64,000 bases of DNA from Enterocloster clostridioformis (lineage in GTDB: Bacteria; Bacillota; Clostridia; Lachnospirales; Lachnospiraceae). The notes below the pieces were generated by a model. It worked only from the letters and a program-made list of their open reading frames with translations. It was not told the DNA's origin and ran no database searches. The stretch is taken from the NCBI RefSeq assembly GCF_020297485.1, contig NZ_JAIWZC010000001.1, positions 3,844,001-3,908,000 on the forward strand, given 5' to 3'. A program made the position numbers and the translations under genes. Below are positions 49,170 to 57,735 of the stretch, in pieces. The stretch's first letter is position 1; each line of letters begins with the position of its first letter.

Positions 49170-50771
49170 ATGAATTCAAAATACAGAAAATATGTTACAT
49201 ATACGGCAGCCGTAGGCGTGCTGACCCTCAGCGTTTTCCTGGGCGGCTGCACCAAGGAATCCTCATCAGAGGCGGGGGATGCCACGCCCTCTGAGGTCAA
49301 TGTCATACAGGCTGTACCTGAGACCATTGCCCAGCTGGGGCTGGACGGACAGGTGCTGCCGGGACTGAATGACATTAACCTGCCGGACGCGGAGCCGGCT
49401 CCCGAGTACCTTAGGATTGGAGTGCGCCATGAAATCATCAAGAGACTGCAGCAGCGTCTCATGGATCTGGGATTCATGGACAACGATGAGCCTACGGATT
49501 ATTTCGGAGAGATGACTCAGCAGGCAGTGAAGCATTTCCAGAGGCAGAATGAGCTGCCTATGGACGGTATTGTGGGCAATGTTACCTGGGATGCCATTAT
49601 GTCTCCGGATGCCAAATACTATGCGGTGTCCAAGGGAACCCAGGGTGATGATATTGAGCGTATCCAGCAGCGTCTTTATGAGCTGGGATACCTGGCAACC
49701 GCTGATTTGGTAACAGGCAACTTTGGCGATTCCACGGAAGCAGCTGTGTTAAAGCTCCAGGAGGTCAACGGACTGGAGCAGGATGGAAAGGTGGGGCAGA
49801 GGACCATCAACCTGCTGTACAGCGATGAGATTAAACCTAACTTCCTTTCTTACGGTGAGAAGAGCGATGTGGTCCTGGCCTGCCAGGAGCGTCTCAAGGA
49901 ATTGGGATATCTGACCACCACTCCGGACGGGGCTTACGGTGAGGATACGGTAGTGGCGGTGAAGCAGTTCCAGGCCAGAAATGACCAGGTGGTTGACGGA
50001 TATCTGGGGCCATCCACCAGGATTGCGCTTAACAGCCCGGATGCCAGGGCCAACGGCCTGATGCTGGGTGAGCGCGGTGACGCGGTTACCAAGGTGCAGC
50101 AGCTTCTTAACAAGCACGGATATCTTGTTTCCGGCAATGTGACCGGCTATTACGGCGAAGCCACGGAGAACGCTGTCAGGAACTTCCAGTCCCGCAACGG
50201 ACTGACTTCCGACGGTCTGGTAGGCGTCCAGACCATGGCCAAGCTGACCAGCGACAATGTAAGGCGCCCGGCGGCTAATTCCGGCGGTTCCGGTACCACC
50301 ACAAGGCCGGGCAGTTCAGGAAACAGCGGCAATACAGGAAATAACGGCGGATCAGGCAATACGGGCAAGCCGTCAGGCAATACCACACCGCCTGTGAGCA
50401 TACCTGCAGGCGGAGGCGCATCAGCCCTTATATCGGCTGCCTCATCCAAACTCGGGTCACCGTATGTATGGGGAGCGAAAGGACCGAACTCCTTTGACTG
50501 TTCCGGTTTCGTATACTGGTGTCTCAACCAGGTTGGCGTAAACCAGAGCTACCTGACTTCTTCCGGCTGGAGGAATGTGGGACGCTACACTAAGATTACA
50601 AACTTTAATGACATCCAGGCCGGTGATATCGTGGTGGTAAGAGGCCATGTAGGTATCGCGGCAGGAGGAGGCACTGTGATTGACGCTTCTTCCAGTAACG
50701 GACGGGTGGTGCACAGAAGCCTGAGCCAGTGGTGGGCCAACAACTTCATCTGTGCATGGAGGATTTTCTAA
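49170..50771 (+). CDS. Cell-wall hydrolase: lipoprotein signal, four PG-binding repeats, NlpC/P60 domain
   Basis: 533 residues. The signal peptide ends in a lipobox (FLGGC, Cys 28). Four peptidoglycan-binding (PG_binding_1) repeats follow at about 87-142, 158-215, 232-288 and 303-360, each with the GDxVxxxQxxLxxLGY pattern. A Gly/Ser/Asn/Thr-rich linker (about 365-415) leads to the NlpC/P60 domain with catalytic C444 (SFDCSGFVYWCL) and H493 (VRGHVGIAAGG). It should cut D-Glu-diaminopimelate bonds in peptide stems outside the cell. A two-component system follows 43 bp downstream and may be co-transcribed. Confidence 0.93.
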   Translation: MNSKYRKYVTYTAAVGVLTLSVFLGGCTKESSSEAGDATPSEVNVIQAVPETIAQLGLDGQVLPGLNDINLPDAEPAPEYLRIGVRHEIIKRLQQRLMDLGFMDNDEPTDYFGEMTQQAVKHFQRQNELPMDGIVGNVTWDAIMSPDAKYYAVSKGTQGDDIERIQQRLYELGYLATADLVTGNFGDSTEAAVLKLQEVNGLEQDGKVGQRTINLLYSDEIKPNFLSYGEKSDVVLACQERLKELGYLTTTPDGAYGEDTVVAVKQFQARNDQVVDGYLGPSTRIALNSPDARANGLMLGERGDAVTKVQQLLNKHGYLVSGNVTGYYGEATENAVRNFQSRNGLTSDGLVGVQTMAKLTSDNVRRPAANSGGSGTTTRPGSSGNSGNTGNNGGSGNTGKPSGNTTPPVSIPAGGGASALISAASSKLGSPYVWGAKGPNSFDCSGFVYWCLNQVGVNQSYLTSSGWRNVGRYTKITNFNDIQAGDIVVVRGHVGIAAGGGTVIDASSSNGRVVHRSLSQWWANNFICAWRIF

Positions 50772-50814
50772 CAAACATAAAAGCACTGGAATATAAAAAG
50801 GAGGGCGTTTGGTG

Positions 50815-51510
50815 ATGCAGACCATACTGGTATGTGATGATGACAAGCAGATTGTGGAGGCCATTGATATCTATTTGACAGGAGAGGGGTTTAAGGTAAT
50901 CAAAGCTTATGACGGCTATGAGGCCCTGGAGTATCTGGATAAAAATGAGGTGGATTTATTGATTGTGGATGTGATGATGCCGGGACTGGACGGCATCCGC
51001 ACTACCCTGAAGGTCAGGGAGAACAGCAGCATACCCATCATCATCCTCTCCGCCAAGTCCGAGGATGCAGATAAAATTCTGGGACTTAACATCGGGGCTG
51101 ACGATTACATCACGAAGCCCTTTAATCCCCTGGAGCTGGTAGCCAGGGTCAAGTCCCAGATGCGGCGTTATACCCAGCTGGGGAACCTGAACCAGCAGGC
51201 GGACGGACAGATTTATAAGTGCGGCGGCCTTCAGATCAATGATGACAACAAAGAGGTGACCGTGGACGGCGATGCCATCAAGCTGACGCCCATCGAGTAC
51301 AATATCCTGCTTCTTCTGGTGAAGAATGCGGGAAAGGTGTTTTCCATTGATGAGATTTATGAGCAGATATGGAATGAGGAGGCCATCGGCGCGGACAACA
51401 CAGTGGCCGTGCACATACGCCATATCCGGGAGAAAATAGAGATTAACCCAAGGGAGCCAAAGTACCTGAAGGTGGTATGGGGTGTAGGATATAAGATAGA
51501 AAAGCAGTAG
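50815..51510 (+). CDS. OmpR-family response regulator
   Basis: 231 residues from ATG 50815 (nine bases after AGGAGGG; GTG 50812 possible). Receiver with D52 (LLIVDVMMPGLDG), acid pair in CDDDKQ and Lys of ITKPFNPLEL. Winged helix with KLTPIEYNILLLLVKNAGKVFS and HIRHIREKIEINPREPKYLKVVWGVGYKI, VanR-like. It is in one unit with the kinase 8 bp downstream. The hydrolase just upstream suggests an envelope signal, but this is inference. Confidence 0.92.
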   Translation: MQTILVCDDDKQIVEAIDIYLTGEGFKVIKAYDGYEALEYLDKNEVDLLIVDVMMPGLDGIRTTLKVRENSSIPIIILSAKSEDADKILGLNIGADDYITKPFNPLELVARVKSQMRRYTQLGNLNQQADGQIYKCGGLQINDDNKEVTVDGDAIKLTPIEYNILLLLVKNAGKVFSIDEIYEQIWNEEAIGADNTVAVHIRHIREKIEINPREPKYLKVVWGVGYKIEKQ

Positions 51511-51518
51511 GTGGTTGT

Positions 51519-53897
51519 ATGACAGATGAGAAGAGGAAATTCAGACGGAGGAAGCTGATCCTGACCCTGTTCCACATTATCTTTGTGGCCATGTCCGTAT
51601 TCGGGATCAGCGCCATGTACCTTAACTCCAATTACGGAAAAGGTGTAAAGTGGATATACGAGGATGCATATGAGGATTCAGCCCAGTTTGACAAACAGCT
51701 GACAGAGGATATCGACCGCATATTTACCTATGTGGGCTATAAGGATATGTTTGAGACCAACGGAAAGCTGGATATGCATAAGGTTATTGTAAGGGTCAGC
51801 AATGGACCGGGGGAGCAGGGCACGGAGTGGACCCTGGACCGGATTGTGCGCTATATCAAGACCAGGGGCTACTATCTGGATGAGAATTTCCAATTGGCCG
51901 GATCGCCCATTTCCATGGACGATGAGGAGGAAGAAATAACCGTTGATTTCCAGAGCTATAATCCGGATTTTGTGGATGCGGACGCAGGAGAGGCTCCAAG
52001 GATGACCATGGAAGACCTGGCCCTTGATATACTGGTCCATCTGAGTGAATATTACACCATATATTACAATTACATAGAAAACGATACAAACCTGAGCTTC
52101 CGTATCGAATACAAGAGCGACAAGGGTGATATAAAGGTATCCACCAATGTGCCGGATAAGACCATGGAGGAGATAGTGGGTACGGGGAAGTATCTTTACG
52201 TGCCGGGAAATACCATCCGCATGGATACCAACATGGCCACGGTGCCTGCCAATGCGGCAACACTCCTTGAGATATGGAATCCCTATAAGAACGATAAGAA
52301 CTATATGGTCCTGTCCGTGGATACCAGCTATCCCAACACGGATGCATACTCCATAGAAGCCAAGGCATATAAGGAGGCCAGGAACGAGTTCATCATGGGT
52401 ATGGGCAGCGTCATACTGGGTGGCCTGGGATGTGTGGTCACACTGGCCATGCTGATGCTTATGTCAGGCCATACCACGGACGGAAGCGCGGAGATACGCC
52501 TGTTCCCCATTGATGATATTCACACGGAGCTCTGTCTGATTCTGTGGGCGGCGGCAACAGCGGTGTTCATCCATATAGGAAGATATGTGGGAATCCGTCT
52601 GTTCAGCCTGTTTGCTCCCAATGAACAATGGAATTACTGGAATAAGATGATTAAACTGGTCATTGTGTACGGGAGCGTTGTATTGTGCGGTTTTGATTTG
52701 CTGCGCAGGTATAAGGCCAGGACCTTATGGAGCAACAGCCTTGCAAAACGGGCACTGGAGGCTTCCAGGGACTATGTGGGAAGGGTCAGCTACGCAGTGG
52801 GGACCGGGTTCTGCTACCTGCTGTTTCTGGGATTCAACGCGGGTATGCTGTGGGGATTGATTTTCCTCTTTTTCTATAAGGGAAATAAGCTGAGCTACCA
52901 GATTATGTTTTACGTATTCGTGGTGCTGTATCTGGGATTGGATGGGTGGATATACCACCTGTTATTTAAGAAGTCAGTGCAGAGGGATGTTCTGGACATG
53001 GCGGTCAGCAGCATCTCCCAGGGGGACACCAGCTATCAGATTGATACTGCCCGTCTGTCCGGCAAGGAACGGCAGATGGCAGAGCATCTCAACAACATCA
53101 GCAGCGGTCTGGATTCAGCCATCCAGGAGCAGGTTAAGAGCGAGCGGCTGAAGGCAAGCCTGATAACCAATGTGTCCCATGATATCAAGACCCCTCTTAC
53201 GTCCATTATCAATTACGTGGACCTGCTGAAGCGGGAGAAAATACAGGACCCCAAGATTGCCGCATATCTGGAAGTGCTGGACCAGAAGTCCCAGAGGCTG
53301 AAGACTCTGACAGAGGACCTGGTGGAGGCATCCAAGGCCAGTTCGGGCAATATGAAGCTGGATATATCGGATATTGACCTGGTAGAGCTGGTACAGCAGA
53401 CCAACGGTGAATTTGAGGAACGGTTTGCCCTGCGCAGGCTGGAACTGATTTCCAGCATACCGGATGAGGTGCTTATCATCCAGGCTGACGGACGCCGCCT
53501 GTGGCGTGTCCTGGAAAATCTCTATACCAATGCAGTGAAATATGCCATGGAACACAGCCGGGTCTATGTGGATGTGCTGGACGAGGGCGGCAAGGCCATA
53601 TTTACCATTAAGAATGTTTCTGAGTCATCGCTGAACATCAGCCCGGATGAGCTGACAGAGCGTTTTGTCAGGGGGGATGTGTCCAGGGCCACGGAGGGAA
53701 GCGGCCTGGGATTGTCCATATCCAAGGATTTGACCCGGCTTCAGGGAGGCGAGTTCCAGGTTGTCATAGACGGGGATCTGTTTAAGGCCGTTGTGTCATT
53801 CCCGGTAAAGAGAGTTGAGTTTAAGGCGGAAAAAACAGTTGGGGAACCGGGAGACATATCTCAGGATTTTGGTTATGAAGAAGATATTGTGGTATAA
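51519..53897 (+). CDS. Large sensor histidine kinase with multi-helix membrane domain
   Basis: 792 residues. Helix 1 (about 13-33) is followed by a 260-residue extracytoplasmic domain without cysteine pairs, then about five membrane helices between 290 and 490, a short HAMP-like linker, the HisKA helix with H554 (NVSHDIKTPLTSIINYVDLL), N-box (LENLYTNAVKYA) and G-box (EGSGLGLSISKDL). The arrangement is larger than classic VanS. The C-terminal tail is acidic. The outer ligand is unknown. Confidence 0.9.
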   Translation: MTDEKRKFRRRKLILTLFHIIFVAMSVFGISAMYLNSNYGKGVKWIYEDAYEDSAQFDKQLTEDIDRIFTYVGYKDMFETNGKLDMHKVIVRVSNGPGEQGTEWTLDRIVRYIKTRGYYLDENFQLAGSPISMDDEEEEITVDFQSYNPDFVDADAGEAPRMTMEDLALDILVHLSEYYTIYYNYIENDTNLSFRIEYKSDKGDIKVSTNVPDKTMEEIVGTGKYLYVPGNTIRMDTNMATVPANAATLLEIWNPYKNDKNYMVLSVDTSYPNTDAYSIEAKAYKEARNEFIMGMGSVILGGLGCVVTLAMLMLMSGHTTDGSAEIRLFPIDDIHTELCLILWAAATAVFIHIGRYVGIRLFSLFAPNEQWNYWNKMIKLVIVYGSVVLCGFDLLRRYKARTLWSNSLAKRALEASRDYVGRVSYAVGTGFCYLLFLGFNAGMLWGLIFLFFYKGNKLSYQIMFYVFVVLYLGLDGWIYHLLFKKSVQRDVLDMAVSSISQGDTSYQIDTARLSGKERQMAEHLNNISSGLDSAIQEQVKSERLKASLITNVSHDIKTPLTSIINYVDLLKREKIQDPKIAAYLEVLDQKSQRLKTLTEDLVEASKASSGNMKLDISDIDLVELVQQTNGEFEERFALRRLELISSIPDEVLIIQADGRRLWRVLENLYTNAVKYAMEHSRVYVDVLDEGGKAIFTIKNVSESSLNISPDELTERFVRGDVSRATEGSGLGLSISKDLTRLQGGEFQVVIDGDLFKAVVSFPVKRVEFKAEKTVGEPGDISQDFGYEEDIVV

Positions 53898-54300
53898 GTC
53901 CTGTTTATCGGAATTATGACCATGAGGATTTTTGGGAAAAAGGCGCCGGAAGATATCTTTCGGCGCCTCAGGTCTCACAGGCGGTCCCATTAGCCGTAGT
54001 AACAACGAACTGTGAGAAGTCAGCAGAAGCCTTGGTAGGCGAAAGCCGTCGCCTTGGATATGCAAGCGAATCCTTGATGATGGCACACCATCGCTGCCCT
54101 ATAAGCATTCCATGGCGAAGGAAGGGTATCAGAGGTAAGCCTCATTTTTTCGTGGGATTGACCTTACCACGACATAGGTCTTTTATGCTGTCCGCCAGTC
54201 TTGACATGGACCTCATGCAATGCTTGGGATAGTCATCCCGACGGCGAGGAACTCTAGAACAGTTGCCTCTCAGCCGTGTTAAGAACGGTTCAAAAAATTT
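53898..54300. other. Gene-free scar between the kinase and nagB; possible group II intron remnant
   Basis: About 400 bp without a convincing gene. GGCGCCG / CGGCGCC (53942-53968) is a hairpin that may end the kinase transcript. From about 54005 the sequence AACTGTGAGAAGTCAGCAGA resembles the segment next to the start of intron-encoded reverse transcriptases, and near 54275 AGCCGTGTTAAGAACGGTTC could be a shortened domain V. No reverse transcriptase frame survives. This is pattern recall, not an alignment. Confidence 0.35.
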
Positions 54301-54303
54301 AAA

Positions 54304-54347
54304 TGACAGCCATAGATGTAGTTTTAGTCTATGGCTGTCAATTTTTT
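54304..54347 (+). terminator. Intrinsic terminator before the minus-strand nagB
   Basis: TGACAGCCATAGA and TCTATGGCTGTCA form a 13-bp perfect stem with an 11-base loop, followed by ATTTTTT. An A-run on the other side makes it likely to serve the converging nagA-nagB operon as well. Confidence 0.9.
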
Positions 54348-54413
54348 CAGAAAGAAGCCGTCGTATGGCAATCTCAAGATTAACAGTATCTATAGAAAAC
54401 TCATATCTGAAAA

Positions 54414-55154
54414 TTAATTTGCAAATAGCCGGGATGCAGAAGCGTCATCAATAAACAGCTGCCAGTCCGGATGAGTTTTTAAGATGGTGGCTGGCACGGT
54501 TGGATCGACCGGTTTTGTGATAGTATTACAAATTGCTTCCGCCTTTACATCATGTGGTGCGGCTGTGATAATATGGCGGCAGGACATAATCTGTTTTACG
54601 CACATGGTGATGGCCTGCTTCGGCACAGCTCCTACGTTTTCAAACCATCCTTCACCGACCTGCTGCTTCCGGCAGCGTTCATCCAGTGTGACAATTTTGT
54701 AGGCTGTGTTTGTTTCAAAATCTGCAGGCGGGTCGTTAAAAGCAATATGGCCATTTTCGCCGATTCCGATTACGCCTACATCAATCGGATTTTCTCTCAG
54801 TTTCGTGGTCAGTTCGGCAATATTTTTTTCTACATTGCCCTCACCATTTACGAAATAAGCTGCTTTTAGCGGTACTCTGCTGACAAAACGTTCTTTTAAA
54901 TATTTTCGAAAGCTTGCAATGTGGCTTTCCGGAAGAGCTACATACTCATCAAGATGGAACATTTCTATTTTTTCCCATTCGACTTGTTCTTTTACGAGTG
55001 CGTCGAGTGTTTCAAACTGGGAAGCGCCGGTAGAAAGAACTAGGCGGGCATAGCCTTGGGCTTTGATGGCATCATTTAATAATTTTGCAATTGCTGCGGC
55101 AGCATGACTGCCCAGTTCCTGCGGGGTGGATGATACGTTTACAGTAATATTCAT
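54414..55154 (-). CDS. nagB: Glucosamine-6-phosphate deaminase family protein (second copy)
   Basis: 246 residues from ATG 55154, eight bases after AAAGGAG. The motifs match the first copy: LSTGASQFETLDAL, MFHLDEYVALP, GIGENGHIAFNDPPADF. The same Asn and Asp replace the Asp141 and Glu148 of E. coli NagB. It lies 22 bp downstream of nagA in one operon, so GlcNAc-6-P deacetylation is followed by deamination to fructose-6-P. Confidence 0.9.
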   Translation of the reverse strand: MNITVNVSSTPQELGSHAAAAIAKLLNDAIKAQGYARLVLSTGASQFETLDALVKEQVEWEKIEMFHLDEYVALPESHIASFRKYLKERFVSRVPLKAAYFVNGEGNVEKNIAELTTKLRENPIDVGVIGIGENGHIAFNDPPADFETNTAYKIVTLDERCRKQQVGEGWFENVGAVPKQAITMCVKQIMSCRHIITAAPHDVKAEAICNTITKPVDPTVPATILKTHPDWQLFIDDASASRLFAN

Positions 55155-55176
55155 GCTAAGCTCTCCTTTTACAATA

Positions 55177-56361
55177 CTATTGTCTGATTCCTGCAACATA
55201 AACAGATGAAATGCGGATGTCATCATCGAAAATCAACAGATCGGCATACTTACCTGGTGCAATGCTTCCGTATTGATCTTGCTTGCCCAGAAAAATAGCC
55301 GGGTTTAGAGAGGCCATGCGAACGGCATCCCAAACAGGTAAACCGGCTTTTTGGGTCATGACACGTACCAAGCGATCCGTAGTAGCCACACTGCCGGCGA
55401 ATCCGTCAAAGGCTGGCATATTGGCGATTCCATCTTTGATAATGACGGGAGTTCCATGTGCTTTTGAGCCCAGAAGCGAAGGACCATCCGGCATATTCGC
55501 ACCACGCATGCTATCTGTAACAAGACAGATGTGGGAGTGATCCTTACATTTGACAATCAGTTTTAAGAGTTCTGGTGGTAGATGAATCCCATCAGCAATA
55601 ATTTCTATGTTTAACTGGTCATATAAGTATCCGGCTTCGACCAGGCCAAGTTTCCTGTGCCCATTCTCCCGTGTGATTGTGGACATGGCGGAATAGAAAT
55701 GAGTAAGTTGTGTGTATCCGTGCTGAACAGCCAGTTTAACAGTATCAAATTTGGCATTACTGTGGCCCATTAAGGCCAGGATACCACGGGAAGCTAATTC
55801 ATCTCCCAATTCAAGAGCGCCAGGAAGTTCAGGAGCAATGGACCACTTTACGAGGTTGCCGCTCCCTCGTTTGAGGATTTCCATATAGTGTTCCCGCTTG
55901 GGACAAACCAGATATTCCGGAGGTTGGGCTCCCGCCTGAGCAGGAGAAAAATAGGGACCTTCCAGATGGATTCCAAGCAGATGTGGCATATGTTCGGAAA
56001 CGGCCTTCGCTGCTTCGTAGGATTTAAAAAAACGGAATAGCTCCTGATCTGAGCAGGTAAGTGTTGTGGGACATAAGGCAGTAGTACCGTGTTTTAAATG
56101 TGCCCGAGCAGCAATGAGAATATCTTGTACGGTTCCGTCCATGAAATCCGCACCACCACCTCCATGGCAGTGTGTATCGATAAAACCGGGAGAAAGATAA
56201 TTGCCCTGGCAATTGATAATTTCGGTTTCCCTAGTTAGATTTTCTGGAACAGGTTCTTGATCTATGGATTTGATCAAACCGTCTATGACATAAACATAGT
56301 GATTTTTCAACACAGCATCCGGCATAATGACACGAGCATTTTTGAAAATGATATGCTTCAT
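55177..56361 (-). CDS. nagA: N-acetylglucosamine-6-phosphate deacetylase
   Basis: 394 residues, normal length. Amidohydrolase fold with H64 and H66 (FIDTHCHGGGGADF), metal-binding E134 (GIHLEGPYFSPAQ), the later His residues in LMGHSNAKFD and LTHFYSAMS, and the catalytic Asp in LVTDSMRGANMPDG. It removes acetate from GlcNAc-6-P in the cytosol. It heads the minus-strand operon and faces the LacI-TRAP operon across a 284-bp promoter region. Confidence 0.95.
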   Translation of the reverse strand: MKHIIFKNARVIMPDAVLKNHYVYVIDGLIKSIDQEPVPENLTRETEIINCQGNYLSPGFIDTHCHGGGGADFMDGTVQDILIAARAHLKHGTTALCPTTLTCSDQELFRFFKSYEAAKAVSEHMPHLLGIHLEGPYFSPAQAGAQPPEYLVCPKREHYMEILKRGSGNLVKWSIAPELPGALELGDELASRGILALMGHSNAKFDTVKLAVQHGYTQLTHFYSAMSTITRENGHRKLGLVEAGYLYDQLNIEIIADGIHLPPELLKLIVKCKDHSHICLVTDSMRGANMPDGPSLLGSKAHGTPVIIKDGIANMPAFDGFAGSVATTDRLVRVMTQKAGLPVWDAVRMASLNPAIFLGKQDQYGSIAPGKYADLLIFDDDIRISSVYVAGIRQ

Positions 56362-56393
56362 GGATATTCATCTCCTTTGATTGAATTGTTTTC

Positions 56394-56422
56394 AGAATAG
56401 TAGAAAAAGATAAAAAAGTCAA
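56394..56422 (-). promoter_or_regulatory. Promoter of nagA-nagB
   Basis: Minus strand TTGACT (56417-56422), 17-bp spacer, TATTCT (56394-56399), 33 bp before the nagA start. Confidence 0.7.
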
Positions 56423-56491
56423 GATGTAATTGTAAAAAAGCACAATAAATTTAGGATTTTTGTTTAAAAATTAGAGAAAATTTTTTTCGTA

Positions 56492-56542
56492 TTGACAGGG
56501 TACGTAAATATATTCTATAATCAGACTAGAGAAAACGTTTTC
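56492..56542 (+). promoter_or_regulatory. Promoter and palindromic operator of the LacI-TRAP operon
   Basis: TTGACA (56492-56497), 18-bp spacer, TATAAT (56516-56521), both perfect. GAAAACGTTTTC (56531-56542) is a perfect palindrome over the start region and is of LacI/GalR or cre type. The same site with one change lies in front of the other LacI gene. The 103 bp from the operator to the GTG start hold no gene. Confidence 0.78.
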
Positions 56543-56645
56543 GAAAACAATAAAATTTAGACATTATGTACTTTTTATACTCTTTTAGTGCTTAGTGAAA
56601 AGAAGTATGATGCCGGAATCAGACGGGAGATGATGTATTATAGAA

Positions 56646-57722
56646 GTGAAGAAAATAACTCTAAAGGATATAGCACAGGCCAGTGGATATTCTCTTGTTT
56701 CTGTCCATAGGGCGATGAACAACAAAGAGGGGGTCAGCAAAGCAGTCAGGCAGGAAATTCTAAATGTGGCCAGTGAACTTGGGTACACAACAAACTATGT
56801 GGCATCGGCACTGAAACGTCGTCAAGTGAATTTGGCCGTGGTGCTCCCGGAAGCAGAAGATGGAGGGAAATACTATTTTCGCTATGTTTGGAAAGGATGC
56901 AGAGCTGCTGAGAGCGAGGTATCGGGCTATAATCTGAATGTGATGGATTTTACGTTCCCGGTGAGTGATTCGAAAGGAAGCGAAGAACAGGTTAGTATTC
57001 TGAAGAAGTTATACGATGAGTGGGGAGATCGATTGGATGGTCTTTTGACTATGCCAAATATTAATAGTCCTCAGATGCAGTGCCTTTTGAGTCAATTTTC
57101 CGGGAGAGGAGTGTCGGTGGCTCTGATTGACAATGATTTTAAAGATTGTGGGCGGCTGTGTTGTATAGCTCCTAATGATACCTATACAGGACGTCTTGCA
57201 GCCGAATTGATGAATCTGGTACTGCAGGGAAAAAAAGGAACCATTCTTATTGCGGAGGGAGATGAACGTTCGTTGTCTCATAAATTGAATTCAGAAGGCT
57301 TTCGAACATATTTTCAAGAAAAAAATCTGGATATTTCGGTGATTAGTGTGCCGAATTTGAATAATACCGAGGCAAACCGCGTTCAGATGCTGAAGTATTT
57401 GAGAGAAAATACGGATGTCATCGGAACTTATTCCACGAGAGCTAGAAATACAATTCCTATGTGCGAGGCCTTAATCCAGTTCGAACGATTTAACGATATA
57501 TTTGCGGTTGGAAGTGATTTGTTTCCGGAAAGTGCGCAGATGCTGTATGACGGTGTTTTAAAGGCGATCGTTTATAAGAATCCCTATCAGAAAGGATATC
57601 TTGGTTTCAAAACGCTTTTTGAGTATCTGATCAAGGGAGAGAAGCCGAAAAATGAGGCGATCAGTGTTCAAATTTCAATTATTCTGCAGAATAACATTCA
57701 ATTTTTCAAAGAATTTATTTAA
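56646..57722 (+). CDS. LacI-family transcriptional regulator
   Basis: 358 residues, GTG start. HTH ITLKDIAQASGYSLVSVHRAMNNKEGVSKAVRQEILNVASELGYTTNYVASALK is LacI-type, with VHRA in place of the usual VSRV in the recognition helix. The sensor domain (VNLAVVLPEAEDGGKYYFRYVWKGC ... ) is closer to RbsB-like periplasmic proteins than to classic LacI. It is the first gene of the TRAP operon and 13 bp before dctP. It probably represses this operon, and perhaps nagA-nagB, through the palindrome at 56531. Confidence 0.9.
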   Translation: MKKITLKDIAQASGYSLVSVHRAMNNKEGVSKAVRQEILNVASELGYTTNYVASALKRRQVNLAVVLPEAEDGGKYYFRYVWKGCRAAESEVSGYNLNVMDFTFPVSDSKGSEEQVSILKKLYDEWGDRLDGLLTMPNINSPQMQCLLSQFSGRGVSVALIDNDFKDCGRLCCIAPNDTYTGRLAAELMNLVLQGKKGTILIAEGDERSLSHKLNSEGFRTYFQEKNLDISVISVPNLNNTEANRVQMLKYLRENTDVIGTYSTRARNTIPMCEALIQFERFNDIFAVGSDLFPESAQMLYDGVLKAIVYKNPYQKGYLGFKTLFEYLIKGEKPKNEAISVQISIILQNNIQFFKEFI

Positions 57723-57735
57723 GGAGGAAAAATAA

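Noticed and set aside
49400..50260. Repeated sequence blocks that could be taken for tandem repeats
   Set aside because: They are the four peptidoglycan-binding domains of one protein, diverged at DNA level, not a tandem DNA repeat.
54032..54232. A 66-codon frame in the scar after the histidine kinase
   Set aside because: No ribosome site, no recognisable domain, biased composition; it lies in what looks like decayed non-coding DNA.
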